Shown here: in pieces, positions 34,413 through 42,513 of the stretch
Layout of the letters: each line of letters starts with the position of its first letter
How positions within the stretch are numbered: position 1 is the stretch's first letter
From: Roseinatronobacter alkalisoli
GTDB taxonomy: Bacteria > Pseudomonadota > Alphaproteobacteria > Rhodobacterales > Rhodobacteraceae
Direction of reading: 5' to 3'
DNA: 64,000 nucleotides
Assembly: GCF_028745735.1 (NCBI RefSeq)
Contig: NZ_JAQZSM010000004.1
Coordinates: forward strand, 186,001 to 250,000
Made by a program: the position numbers and the translations under genes
Notes under the pieces: model-generated
What the model was told of the DNA's origin: nothing
Database searches by the model: none
What the model saw: only the letters and a program-made list of their open reading frames with translations

Positions 34413-35222
34413 ATGGAGAGCGGTCAGTTCCAGGTTTTTCGCTGCACGATGCCGGGCGTTATGGCGGTTTCGGCGGACACGCCGCATCGATTTAACCGGC
34501 ATGTGCATGATCAGTTCGGAATCGGGGTGATTCAGCGCGGAGCACAGAAATCGATGAGCGGGCGCGGGCTTGTCGAAGCGCAGGCCGGTGATGTGATTAC
34601 GGTCAACCCCGGCGAGGTTCACGACGGTTCTCCTGTGGACGGGAGCGGGCGTAGCTGGCGCATGCTCTTTTTTGACCCGGAACCCATTGCGCGGCTTATG
34701 GCTGTAGTTACGCAAGAAAAATGCCCCCCTGACGAACTGGCACATCCGACATTGCGTGACCCAATATCTGCGGCACGGTTCCTGGCCCTTTTCCGCGCGA
34801 TGACAGATCCCTCTGGTGGGCATAGCGAGATCGAAAGCAGGCAAGCTCTGATCCTGCTGCTGGCGCGGCTGATTGACCGGCCCGTGCAAGCAACGCCAGC
34901 GTCAGCACCAGAGGCGATAGCGCAGGCCCGCGCGCGTATAGACGATGATCCGGCCACTCTGGTCACATTGTCGGAACTGGCGTCGCTCAGCGGATTGAGC
35001 GAATTCCAGCTTCTGCGCGGGTTCGCGAAAGAAACCGGTCTGACCCCGCATGCCTACCTGATACAACGACGCCTGCAACAGGCGCGCAGGCGAATAGCTG
35101 CGGGTGCCGCGCTTGCCGATGCGGCGGTTGAATCCGGATTTGCCGATCAAAGCCATATGACCCGGCTGTTCGTTCGCACCTATGGCATGACGCCCGGCCG
35201 GTTTGCAGCGGCGATGTGCTGA
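34413..35222 (+). CDS. AraC-family regulator with cupin-type sensor domain
   Basis: A 269-residue transcription factor. The N-terminal half is an AraC-type ligand domain (FNRHVHDQFGIGVIQRGAQK, GDVITVNPGEVHDGSPVDGS). The C-terminal half (about 165-269) has two HTH motifs: LSELASLSGLSEFQLLRGFA, and ALADAAVESGFADQSHMTRL followed by the conserved YGMTPGRF. This type often controls a divergent or downstream LysE-type exporter, and here a LysE-family gene starts 170 bases downstream on the same strand. An in-frame TTG at 34377 would lengthen the N-terminus; the ATG at 34413 is preferred. Confidence 0.88.
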   Translation: MESGQFQVFRCTMPGVMAVSADTPHRFNRHVHDQFGIGVIQRGAQKSMSGRGLVEAQAGDVITVNPGEVHDGSPVDGSGRSWRMLFFDPEPIARLMAVVTQEKCPPDELAHPTLRDPISAARFLALFRAMTDPSGGHSEIESRQALILLLARLIDRPVQATPASAPEAIAQARARIDDDPATLVTLSELASLSGLSEFQLLRGFAKETGLTPHAYLIQRRLQQARRRIAAGAALADAAVESGFADQSHMTRLFVRTYGMTPGRFAAAMC

Positions 35223-35391
35223 TCTGCAATTTCGTTCAAGACCGGGCACATCTTTGCATTGCACATATGGCAACATGTAATCGCGTCATAGGAATACCCA
35301 TGCAGTTTTACCATGATCCGGATATCCGCTCCCGCTTGCCCCACCTGCGCGCCGCATGGCCGCACATAGTCACGGCGCAGGTGACGCGGCC

Positions 35392-36003
35392 ATGACATTC
35401 GAGTTTCTTCTGACTTCACTGATCATCGTGGCTTCGCCCGGGACGGGGGCAATTTATACTATCGCGGCCGGTCTGACTGGTGGTGCGCGTTCAAGTGTCG
35501 TTGCGGCGCTTGGGTGTACATTGGGTATTGTTCCGCACATGCTGGCCGCGATCAGCGGTCTTGCGGTCCTGTTTCATACCAGCGCACTGGCCTTTCAGGC
35601 CCTGAAATACCTGGGTGTTGTGTATCTGCTTTATATGGCATGGACGATTCTGAAAGACCGCAGCATGCTTAGCGTCTCCGCGGCGGGGGGGGATAAGACG
35701 TGGATGCAGGTGATCGTATCGGCGGTGTTAATCAACGTTCTGAACCCGAAACTGTCGATATTTTTCTTTGCGTTCCTGCCGATTTTTGTCGCCCCGGATG
35801 ATGTTGACCCCATAGGCCGCATGATCGCGCTGAGCCTTGTTTTCATGGCGCTGACCTTTGTCATCTTCGCGGCCTATGGCGGGATGGCTGCAGCGCTGCG
35901 GCAGCATGTCATCCGCAGTGCAACGGTCCAGACCTGGATGCGGCGTGGCTTTGGCGCAGCCTTTGCCATTCTGGCTGTGCAACTGGCGGCGACACAACGA
36001 TGA
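35392..36003 (+). CDS. LysE/RhtB-family amino-acid exporter
   Basis: A 203-residue inner-membrane protein with six hydrophobic helices. The N-terminal SLIIVASPGTGAIYTIAAGL is the LysE/RhtB signature (xPGP/T-type turn after the first helix), and LNPKLSIFFFAFLPIFV is the other conserved segment. The family exports amino acids or related small metabolites with proton exchange. The upstream AraC regulator is the likely controller. The substrate is not predictable. Confidence 0.88.
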   Translation: MTFEFLLTSLIIVASPGTGAIYTIAAGLTGGARSSVVAALGCTLGIVPHMLAAISGLAVLFHTSALAFQALKYLGVVYLLYMAWTILKDRSMLSVSAAGGDKTWMQVIVSAVLINVLNPKLSIFFFAFLPIFVAPDDVDPIGRMIALSLVFMALTFVIFAAYGGMAAALRQHVIRSATVQTWMRRGFGAAFAILAVQLAATQR

Positions 36004-36314
36004 TGAACGAACGCGCCTTTGACACAGGATAACCGGAAAAATGACCGTGGAAATGTTTCAATCATCGATTTCATCGGCACCCGCGACAGGATTGACAAGT
36101 TTTCCTGATGCCGGTCGCGAACGGCCCCTCATCGCCCCCGTGCTTTTTGCAATGGTGGCCGTCGTGGCGCTGAACTGAACATTATGGGCGGCTGTCAGCG
36201 TCATGCCGCGACGTTTCGGCGGCATGCGCGCCAGTGCTATGGCTTCGGCGCCATTTTCCAGAGCCTTATTTGCTGACCAAGACAACTGGTTGACGAATGG
36301 CGAATCTGCCATTA
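36004..36314. other. 311-base gap with no recognised gene
   Basis: A minus-strand frame (36058-36312) is open but its product is low in family resemblance and lacks a ribosome site, so I leave it out. The last 30 bases become AT-rich and lead into the palindrome at 36315. I see no repeat or RNA gene in the rest. Confidence 0.5.
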
Positions 36315-36339
36315 ATTAATTATACATTGTATAATTAAT
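36315..36339. promoter_or_regulatory. 25-base perfect palindrome over the promoter of the reductase-TetR operon
   Basis: Arms ATTAATTATAC (36315-36325) and GTATAATTAAT (36329-36339) pair perfectly around ATT. The right arm contains an exact -10 box, TATAAT (36330-36335), and the palindrome ends 9 bases before the ATG at 36349. A bound dimer would block both RNA polymerase and the ribosome site. The TetR regulator encoded second in the operon is the likely binder. Confidence 0.75.
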
Positions 36340-36348
36340 GAGGCTGAA

Positions 36349-36885
36349 ATGATCAGTGGGCATGTGTTCATCGCGACCAGTCTGGACGGTTTCATCGCAC
36401 GCAAAAACGGCGATATCGGATGGTTGCTGGAGAGGGACGACCCGTCCGAAGATCATGGATATGATGCCTTTATCAAGGACATCGATATGATCGTCATGGG
36501 GCGCGGCAGCTACGAATGCATGCGGGATGTCAGGCCATGGCCCTATACGCGCCCGGTTCTTGTCCTGTTCTCCTCATTGAAAGATGAGCAGATACCTGAG
36601 GAGCTTGCAAGCAAGGTGCGGTTCTCGGACAAGTCACCGGAAGTGACGATGGCCATGCTTGACGCCCAGGGAATTCGCCGCGTCTATGTCGATGGCGGGC
36701 GCGTGATCCAGTCATTTCTGCGCGCCGGGCTGATTGCCGACATGGTGATCACCCGCGTGCCGGTGCTGCTTGGGCAGGGCCGCCGCCTGTTCGGCACGCT
36801 TGCTGCGGATATTCCGCTTGTTCATGAGAACACCTGTGCCTTCGGGTCCGGCCTTGTCCAGTCACGCTACCGGATCGCCGCATGA
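36349..36885 (+). CDS. Dihydrofolate reductase-family protein (RibD C-terminal type)
   Basis: A 178-residue soluble reductase-fold protein. It begins HVFIATSLDGFIARKNGDIG, the usual start of the RibD_C/DHFR-like family. IDMIVMGRGSYECMRD, VYVDGGRVIQSFLRAGLIAD and the C-terminal LVQSRYRI follow. The family binds NADPH; most members like this are uncharacterised. They often pair with a TetR or MarR regulator. Here the next gene, a TetR regulator, overlaps it as ATGA. A palindrome sits just before the start codon. Confidence 0.85.
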   Translation: MISGHVFIATSLDGFIARKNGDIGWLLERDDPSEDHGYDAFIKDIDMIVMGRGSYECMRDVRPWPYTRPVLVLFSSLKDEQIPEELASKVRFSDKSPEVTMAMLDAQGIRRVYVDGGRVIQSFLRAGLIADMVITRVPVLLGQGRRLFGTLAADIPLVHENTCAFGSGLVQSRYRIAA

Positions 36886-37457
36886 ACCGCCCGAGAGGAC
36901 GCCCGCCACGCGACAGTCCGACCGTATCACGCGACGATATGCTGACCGCTGCGCTGCATCTGTTGGATACAAAGGGCGTCGCGGCCTTCACCATGCGTGC
37001 GCTGGCGACGCGGCTGCAGGTCAATCCGATGACGATCTACCATCATTTCGGGGATCGGGACGCTTTGGTCGCGGCGATGGCGGAACGTGTCTATTCCAGC
37101 GTGTCCGCGCCTGATTCAGGGGGAAGCCTTCGTCGGATCGAAGCCCTTATGCGCGCCTATCATGGTCAGGTTCTCCGGCATCCCGGCCTTACATTGCTTG
37201 TTTTCAGCCTTCCAGAGGTCTTTCCGCAGCAGGCACGACGGATCACCGACGATATTGCCCAACTGCTTATTGATGCTGGCCTGACGGCGCAAAAGGCGCG
37301 GCTTTGGGTCAACATCCTTGTAGATTTCACCCATGGGGCCGCAATTGCCACCGCGATGGGTGCGCATGCAGAACCAAAAGACCGCGACGCATTCTGCGAC
37401 GATGACTATGCCGATGCGCTTCGTGCGTTGTTGACCGGGTTGCAGGGCGGATCATGA
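36882..37457 (+). CDS. TetR-family regulator
   Basis: A 191-residue repressor. The N-terminal HTH (about 15-60) contains MLTAALHLLDTKGVAAFTMR, ALATRLQVNPMTIYHHFGDR and the start of helix 4. The C-terminal part is a helical ligand-binding domain with FSLPEVFPQQARRITDDIAQ. The gene is translationally coupled to the reductase. The palindrome at 36315 is the obvious autoregulatory operator. The inducer is unknown. Confidence 0.88.
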   Translation: MNRPRGRPPRDSPTVSRDDMLTAALHLLDTKGVAAFTMRALATRLQVNPMTIYHHFGDRDALVAAMAERVYSSVSAPDSGGSLRRIEALMRAYHGQVLRHPGLTLLVFSLPEVFPQQARRITDDIAQLLIDAGLTAQKARLWVNILVDFTHGAAIATAMGAHAEPKDRDAFCDDDYADALRALLTGLQGGS

Positions 37458-37495
37458 CATATCTGCAGCGATGGGCTACCGCGCGGAAACCAATG

Positions 37496-38080
37496 TCACC
37501 GATCGGTCAGCCCCCGGCCTTTGATGATATTATCCCGCCATTTGTCGATCCGGCGGATGCGTGTTTCTGACTGTCTGGCATCCGCGATATGCAGCACATA
37601 GCCGCGCTGGCGACCCGGTGTCAGTTGCCAGAACGCTTCCGCCAGTTCCGGGTCGTGGTCCAGCGCATCCTGGAACTCGTCGGGGTAATGAAGATTGTGT
37701 TTCGCGCTGAAATCAACCTGCAGCCCGTCTTTCTCTGCCTGAATGGCTTTTTCGATGAATGCCGTGACGGAATGCGCGTGTTCCCTGATCTGATCAAGGT
37801 TTTTGAACCGAAGCTGCCGCATTGCCTGCGAATGTTGTCCCGGCGCCACCAGATGGCCCGCAGTGTCTTCCAGCAGCGAACCCTTGAAAAACCCAAGGGC
37901 GCAGAAGTCCTTCATCCCGAAGATGATGGCAACATTGCTGCCCGTATGGGAATAACAAAGCTTGCCCCATTTCACATGTTCTTCCAGACCACTGTCAAGG
38001 GCGAGGGAACGCAGCATCCTGCGTTCATCGTGCCAGTCCGGCTTGGCCAGCAATGTGGCGACTGTTGAAATATTCGACAT
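37496..38080 (-). CDS. YdeI/OmpD-associated family protein (DUF1801 type)
   Basis: A 194-residue soluble protein. The N-terminal DUF1801-like domain includes LEEHVKWGKLCYSHTGSNVA and FKGSLLEDTAGHLVAPGQHS. The C-terminal YdeI segment is DPELAEAFWQLTPGRQRGYV, then ARQSETRIRRIDKWRDNII. Relatives are linked to resistance to antimicrobial peptides in enterobacteria; the mechanism is open. It is the last of four minus-strand genes (ArsR, SRPBCC, DoxX, YdeI) with short spacers of about 20 bases, so it is read as part of that operon. Confidence 0.85.
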   Translation of the reverse strand: MSNISTVATLLAKPDWHDERRMLRSLALDSGLEEHVKWGKLCYSHTGSNVAIIFGMKDFCALGFFKGSLLEDTAGHLVAPGQHSQAMRQLRFKNLDQIREHAHSVTAFIEKAIQAEKDGLQVDFSAKHNLHYPDEFQDALDHDPELAEAFWQLTPGRQRGYVLHIADARQSETRIRRIDKWRDNIIKGRGLTDR

Positions 38081-38101
38081 CTCGTTACGCTTCTGGTCGC
38101 T

Positions 38102-38467
38102 TCATAACGGGGCGAGGAACCACCGGCCAGCCGCTATGATTGCACAGATCACCACGACTCCCAGCCAATAGTATACCGGGCCATACCCTTCAGTGCCTGA
38201 CCGAAGATGAAGACCCGCAAACATCAGCATTTCGCCGACGATCACTGTTGCAGCCAGCGGAACGACATAGCCGATGGCGGGCGCGATAGCAGGCGCAAGC
38301 AGCCCGAGCGCGCAAATCAGTTCGATGGGGATCAGGAGCAGCCAGACACTATGCGGCAATGCGCTGAGTGACGGGACAGTCTGCTCTGAGTTGAAGAACT
38401 TCCAGCCTGCGCCAATGGCCGTGTGTGCCGCCAGCAGCGCCTGCAATGTCCAGAGAAGTATATTCAT
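38102..38467 (-). CDS. DoxX-like membrane protein
   Basis: A 121-residue inner-membrane protein with four hydrophobic helices. Visible are ILLWTLQALLAAHTAIGAGW, LIPIELICALGLLAPAIAPA and VVPLAATVIVGEMLMFAGLH, matching the DoxX-like family (DUF6/DoxX_2). Its function is unknown in general. It lies 22 bases downstream of the SRPBCC gene and 21 upstream of the YdeI gene. Confidence 0.8.
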   Translation of the reverse strand: MNILLWTLQALLAAHTAIGAGWKFFNSEQTVPSLSALPHSVWLLLIPIELICALGLLAPAIAPAIGYVVPLAATVIVGEMLMFAGLHLRSGTEGYGPVYYWLGVVVICAIIAAGRWFLAPL

Positions 38468-38489
38468 TTGCGCCTCTTGTTACATCCTG

Positions 38490-38900
38490 TCAGCGAAGGT
38501 TTGAAACCACCTGTTCAAGCTTGTCGAGAAACCGCGTCCAGCCAGCGGTTGCGCCGCGATACGCCTGTTCCTGATCGGGGCCAAAGCCCGTCTGCACCAT
38601 CCGGAGATGCGTGCCGGAACCCGCCTTGGTGAGTGTCCAGGTCACGACACTTTCCAGCCCCTGTGCCTGCCACGAATAGGACAGCGTCTTATGTGGTTCA
38701 ATTTCCAGAACTTCGCAGGTGATGGTTCCCCATGGCGCATTCAACGCAAAACCATGTCCGACCTGTGGTTCAAAATCACATGCCATCAGCCATTCCCGGA
38801 TAAGGTGTTCCTGCGTCAATGCGCGCCACACTTTTTCCGGGGGGTGCTCAAGGATGCGTTCCTTGATCACGCTGCGCACATTCATATCCGTGGCGGTCAT
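38490..38900 (-). CDS. SRPBCC (AHSA1-type) protein
   Basis: A 136-residue START-like ligand-binding protein. Family features: IKERILEHPPEKVWRALTQE, EWLMACDFEPQVGHGF, a central beta region LEIEPHKTLSYSWQAQG and the C-terminal helix GWTRFLDKLEQV. These proteins bind hydrophobic small molecules in a helix-grip cavity. The start overlaps the ArsR stop by 4 bases, so the two are coupled. This is the first of three ArsR/SRPBCC pairs in the window. Confidence 0.87.
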   Translation of the reverse strand: MTATDMNVRSVIKERILEHPPEKVWRALTQEHLIREWLMACDFEPQVGHGFALNAPWGTITCEVLEIEPHKTLSYSWQAQGLESVVTWTLTKAGSGTHLRMVQTGFGPDQEQAYRGATAGWTRFLDKLEQVVSNLR

Positions 38901-39220
38901 TGATCCATTCTCCGCAGCAGGTCTTCCATGTCGTCAAGCCGTTTGTCCCAGAACCCGCCCATGCGTCTGGTCCAGTCGACAAGTGGCGCAAGGGCTTCTT
39001 GCTGTGCGACATAATGAGTCTGGCGCCCCGCCTGACGACCGCTGACAAGCCCCGCACGCCTGAGGACGCCAAGATGTTTGGAAACTGCGGGTTGCGATAT
39101 GCCTGCGGCATCCGTCAGCGCGGAAACGGTCTGTTCACCTTCAAGGCACAACTTTTCAAACAGGCGTCGCCGTGTGGGGTCGGACAGTGACCGGAATACG
39201 TCATCATGCAATTGGCCCAT
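38897..39220 (-). CDS. ArsR-family regulator of an SRPBCC-DoxX-YdeI operon
   Basis: A 107-residue winged-helix repressor: VFRSLSDPTRRRLFEKLCLE, ALTDAAGISQPAVSKHLGVL (the recognition helix) and GLVSGRQAGRQTHYVAQQ (the wing). It lacks the CxC metal site of arsenic- or zinc-type ArsR proteins, like other SRPBCC-linked members. It heads a four-gene operon. In its upstream region CATAACT and AGTTATG form a widely spaced inverted repeat, and CTATT-GATG-AATAG a shorter one; either could be its operator. Confidence 0.87.
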   Translation of the reverse strand: MGQLHDDVFRSLSDPTRRRLFEKLCLEGEQTVSALTDAAGISQPAVSKHLGVLRRAGLVSGRQAGRQTHYVAQQEALAPLVDWTRRMGGFWDKRLDDMEDLLRRMDQ

Positions 39221-39512
39221 TGTTTCATAACTCCCTGGCTATTGATGAATAGATAGCTGTTTAGTTATGAGTCGTCAAGGACGTCATGCCGGCCGTGAAA
39301 CAGGGCATTCGCCAGCACATAAGGAAACCCGGCGCCTGCATCATGAGAGCCGAAGCCGGTTTCCTGAACATCGCATCCTGTATCCAGTACCCGGAGAAGC
39401 CGCAGAAGGGGGGCAGGGAACCTGCCATTCGTTCCCGCGCAGCGGTCCGAACCGGATAATCGCGAATGTGGGATTCAGTGAATTCTGGCGAGGCTTGCGC
39501 GGCGAAACATTG

Positions 39513-39848
39513 CTACTGGTCAAAATCTGCGATTGCGCGGCGCGTTGCCGAACTGCGCCACCGCCGCTCCAGAATGCGTTCCAGGACTTCGGCGGGGATA
39601 TGTGCAAGCCGTGCCAGAACGATATCATATCCCGCATAATGCGGCTCGCAGAAGAACGCTTCCGGCATCAGTTCGATAAGGTGCTCGCGCTCCGCAACAG
39701 GCACCCCCAAAAGGACGATACTGTCATCATGTAGCCGAAGCCGCGCCAGCAAGCGCTTTCGCACCTTCAGCGATGGTTCGCCATAGGACGTGGCTTCGGC
39801 AACCTCTGGCCACCGCAATGCCATGGTAACCACATCGTTCCAATGCAT
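39513..39848 (-). CDS. MmcQ/YjbR-family protein
   Basis: A 111-residue protein of the MmcQ/YjbR family: MALRWPEVAEATSYGEPSLK at the N-terminus, then LHDDSIVLLGVPVAEREHLI and PHYAGYDIVLARLAHIPAEV. The fold is a CyaY-like double-wing motif; DNA binding is suggested by structure, with no known role. It is a single gene. The roughly 290 bases on its 3' side, up to the ArsR start, hold no gene I can support. Confidence 0.85.
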   Translation of the reverse strand: MHWNDVVTMALRWPEVAEATSYGEPSLKVRKRLLARLRLHDDSIVLLGVPVAEREHLIELMPEAFFCEPHYAGYDIVLARLAHIPAEVLERILERRWRSSATRRAIADFDQ

Positions 39849-39935
39849 GGGATACCGCCTTTCTTGCCTTGTGTTCCGAACCCGTGGGCCTTTGGTGCCT
39901 GACGCTTCGCCAATACCTTCATGCGGGGATGAATG

Positions 39936-40466
39936 TCAGTTTCCGGGTTCTTGTCCGGCTGTTCCGCCCTCTCTGGTTGCCATCGCCCGTGCGGTCGCAT
40001 CAAGTGCGGCGTGAAGCGCGGCTGCAGTTTCAGCCCCAAGTGCGGCGACAATGTCGCCATGCGCCTGCGTCCAGTAAGGAAGCGCCGCGACCAGCCGTGC
40101 CTTGCCAGCTTCAGTCAACTGAATGACCCGCACGCGCCGGTCCGTGTCGCTGCGGCCCACTTGAACCAGCCCTGCGTTTTCCAGCGCGCGCAGATTGCGC
40201 GTAAGCGTCGAGATGTCCAGCGCCAGAATTTCCGCAAGCTTGCCCATCGGTTGCGCCCCGTCCGGCCCCAGTGCGACCGCGTTCATCAGCGTGACCTGCG
40301 TGGCTTGCAACCCGGTCGGGCGCAATGCGTCATCATAGGCGTGCGTGATCGCCCGTGCCGCGCGCCTTACGCGAAAGAACAGGCATTCCGCAGACATGGT
40401 CCTCGCCGCATCAAGATGATCTGTCATTTTGTCCCAGGGCTGGTTGATCGGCGATGCGTTGCTCAT
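39936..40466 (-). CDS. MarR-family regulator, divergent from an alpha/beta hydrolase
   Basis: A 176-residue winged-helix regulator. MarR signature parts: ALRPTGLQATQVTLMNAVAL, GKLAEILALDISTLTRNLRA (recognition helix) and the wing VGRSDTDRRVRVIQLTEAGK. It starts 76 bases from the divergent hydrolase gene, and an 18-base palindrome lies 12 to 29 bases from its start codon. The same palindrome occurs at 51575 before a serine hydrolase, so this protein may control both loci. Confidence 0.88.
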   Translation of the reverse strand: MSNASPINQPWDKMTDHLDAARTMSAECLFFRVRRAARAITHAYDDALRPTGLQATQVTLMNAVALGPDGAQPMGKLAEILALDISTLTRNLRALENAGLVQVGRSDTDRRVRVIQLTEAGKARLVAALPYWTQAHGDIVAALGAETAAALHAALDATARAMATREGGTAGQEPGN

Positions 40467-40477
40467 TGCCCAATATA

Positions 40478-40495
40478 AACTTGTATATACAAGTT
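40478..40495. promoter_or_regulatory. 18-base palindrome AACTTGTATATACAAGTT between marR and hydrolase
   Basis: A perfect palindrome, of the size and base pattern bound by MarR dimers. It lies between the MarR start (40466) and the hydrolase start (40542). An identical sequence is at 51578-51595. Confidence 0.8.
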
Positions 40496-40541
40496 ATTAT
40501 TGCTAAGCAACGCGAAAAGACACCTGCTAGGAGAACACGAA

Positions 40542-41336
40542 GTGACCTCTGTTACCGACCTGTCCAACACGCGCCGCAGAATCCTTCAGGGGGCATTGGC
40601 GTTAGGAGCCTTAGCTGTTGGCCCGCGGGCTTCAGCATCTGGCCCCACGCCCGCGCTGACATTCGTGTTGGTCCATGGTGCATGGCATGGCGGGTGGTGC
40701 TGGGGGCCGATGGCCAGCATTCTGCGCAGCCACGGCCACCAGGTGTACACGCCCACGCTTACCGGGCTGGGCGAACGCGCGCATCTGTCAGCTGACACTA
40801 CCGATCTGGATACCCACATCACCGATATCGTTTCAACCATCCGCTATGAAGACCTGAACGACGTTGTGCTGGTGGGGCACAGCTATGCGGGAATGGTCAT
40901 CACCGGCGTGGCCGACCAGATGGCCGACAAGCTGCGTGCGTTGGTTTATCTGGACGCCTTTCTGCCGGATTCCGGGCAGTCATTCGTCAACCTGATCGGG
41001 GATATGGACCTTGCGGCCCTTGCGGTGGACCAGCATGTGCCGCCCATGCTTACAGTTGCGGAACTCGGCATCACCGATGCGGCCCTTGCTGCATTTGTCG
41101 GGGACCGTCTGACGGATCATCCCATCGGCACCTTGCAGCAGGAATTGCAGTTTGACCCTGACAGGGTGGCGCAACTCCGGCGGATATTCATTCAGACATC
41201 CGACCTGTTCGGGGATGAAGCCGGGAAGGCCGCATCCGCCGGGTTTGAAATGCGCAATATGGGCGGCGGGCACAATGCCATGCTGACGCAGCCGCAACAA
41301 TTGGCGGAACTCTTGCTGGATGTCGCAACGGAATAA
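40542..41336 (+). CDS. Exported alpha/beta hydrolase
   Basis: A 264-residue alpha/beta-hydrolase of the salicylate-esterase-like group. The N-terminus NTRRRILQGALALGALAVG is a Tat-type signal. The oxyanion-hole segment FVLVHGAWHGGWCW is followed by the nucleophile elbow GHSYAG and a C-terminal GGGHNAM with the catalytic His. I chose GTG at 40542 because AGGAG precedes it at proper distance; the frame is open further upstream. It is divergent from the MarR regulator and shares its operator region. Substrate unknown. Confidence 0.85.
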   Translation: MTSVTDLSNTRRRILQGALALGALAVGPRASASGPTPALTFVLVHGAWHGGWCWGPMASILRSHGHQVYTPTLTGLGERAHLSADTTDLDTHITDIVSTIRYEDLNDVVLVGHSYAGMVITGVADQMADKLRALVYLDAFLPDSGQSFVNLIGDMDLAALAVDQHVPPMLTVAELGITDAALAAFVGDRLTDHPIGTLQQELQFDPDRVAQLRRIFIQTSDLFGDEAGKAASAGFEMRNMGGGHNAMLTQPQQLAELLLDVATE

Positions 41337-41360
41337 ATCCGCAAACCAGTCCGGGCGGGT

Positions 41361-41422
41361 CATCATCCGGGGCGCAATGGCCCGAAAAGATGTTGCACAA
41401 CGCGGGCAGCCCCCGGATGATG
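41361..41422. repeat. 12-base perfect inverted repeat, 38-base spacing
   Basis: CATCATCCGGGG (41361-41372) and CCCCGGATGATG (41411-41422). It lies between the hydrolase stop and the VOC gene, about 90 bases before the latter's ATG. It may be a terminator for the hydrolase or an operator. No T-run follows. Confidence 0.55.
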
Positions 41423-41510
41423 GCGGACACATGTTTTTCAGGGCTGACGATGCCCTTTCACGGCCAGCGCGTGGTCCCCGGTGGCTTTGTCCCGATGGTG
41501 GAGGTATGAC

Positions 41511-42398
41511 ATGCAGAAAATAATCCCGCATCTTTGGTTTGACGGCGCGGCAGAGGACGCGGCGAAACTTTACACAGCGCTTGTGCCAGACTCCCGCATC
41601 GGCAAAATCAGTCGCTATGGCAAGGCAGGGTTCGAGGTGCATGGCCAGCCAGAGGGCACGGCCATGAATGTGGACATCACGCTGGGTGGTCAACGCATGC
41701 TGGCGCTGAATGCCGGCCCCCGCTTCCGCCCGACGCCTGCGGTGTCATATTACCTGATGTTTGAGGACCGCGCTGCGCTTGATCATGCGTGGAAGGCATT
41801 GGCCGAAGGCGGGCAGGTCCATATGCCGCTTGACGCCTATCCATGGAGCGATCGTTACGGTTGGCTTGATGACCGCTGGGGCGTTTCGTGGCAGCTGTCG
41901 CTGGGAACACTGGCACAGACCGGGGGGCAGGCCATGACGCCCATGTTGCTGTTCACCGGGGACAAGGCAGGTCAGGCTGAGGCGGCGCTGACGCATTACA
42001 CGGCGCTGTTCCCCGATTCCGGCGTCGAAGGCATCCTTCGGCATGATGGCTCTGGTGCTGACGCGGCAGGCAGTGTCATGCATGCGCAGTTCCAGCTTGC
42101 TGGCCAGACCTTCATGGCCGGTGACAGCGCACTGGCGCATGCGTTCACCTTCACCGAAGCAAATTCCTTCGTTGTGTTCTGCGACGATCAGGCCGAAATC
42201 GACCACTATTGGAATGCCCTGTCAGCGGTCCCTGAAGCGGAACGTTGCGGCTGGCTGAAAGACCGCTTCGGCGTGTCATGGCAGATCATCCCAAGGCAAT
42301 TGCCTGCGCTTCTGTCAGCGCCGGGGGCCGGGGTGATGGAGGCCTTTCTGGGAATGGGCAAGATCGACATTGCGGAACTGGAACGCGCTGCGCGATAG
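41511..42398 (+). CDS. PhnB-like VOC protein with two tandem domains
   Basis: A 295-residue protein built of two similar VOC (3-demethylubiquinone-9 3-methyltransferase-like) units. Unit one begins KIIPHLWFDGAAEDAAKLYT and ends at WLDDRWGVSWQLSLG. Unit two begins MTPMLLFTGDKAGQAEAALT and ends at WLKDRFGVSWQIIP. Both halves keep the paired D-R-W/F-G-V-S-W-Q motif of the family. It is probably a metal- or small-molecule-binding cytosolic protein. GGAGG lies 9 bases before ATG. No partner gene is obvious, though an ArsR/SRPBCC pair follows 107 bases on. Confidence 0.85.
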   Translation: MQKIIPHLWFDGAAEDAAKLYTALVPDSRIGKISRYGKAGFEVHGQPEGTAMNVDITLGGQRMLALNAGPRFRPTPAVSYYLMFEDRAALDHAWKALAEGGQVHMPLDAYPWSDRYGWLDDRWGVSWQLSLGTLAQTGGQAMTPMLLFTGDKAGQAEAALTHYTALFPDSGVEGILRHDGSGADAAGSVMHAQFQLAGQTFMAGDSALAHAFTFTEANSFVVFCDDQAEIDHYWNALSAVPEAERCGWLKDRFGVSWQIIPRQLPALLSAPGAGVMEAFLGMGKIDIAELERAAR

Positions 42399-42468
42399 AC
42401 GGAATGCGCGCGGGGCGGGGCTGTCGGAACCCGCTGGCGATAAAGTTAGCCGAAAGGGTAAGTTTTGC

Positions 42469-42513
42469 TTGACCTTGGGGCAGGGGAGTCGATAACTTAG
42501 CTATATGGCTAAG
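42469..42513 (+). promoter_or_regulatory. Promoter and operator of the arsR-SRPBCC pair, possibly leaderless
   Basis: TTGACC (42469-42474) and ATAACT (42492-42497) are 17 bases apart, which puts the transcription start at about 42504, next to the ATG at 42505. A dyad, CTTAGC-TATATG-GCTAAG (42496-42513), covers the -10 box and the start codon. A strong ribosome site is absent at normal distance. Confidence 0.6.

Noticed and set aside
36058-36312. A minus-strand frame of 84 codons in the gap before the reductase gene
   Set aside because: No ribosome site, no likeness, and its 5' end lies in the promoter region of the opposite gene.
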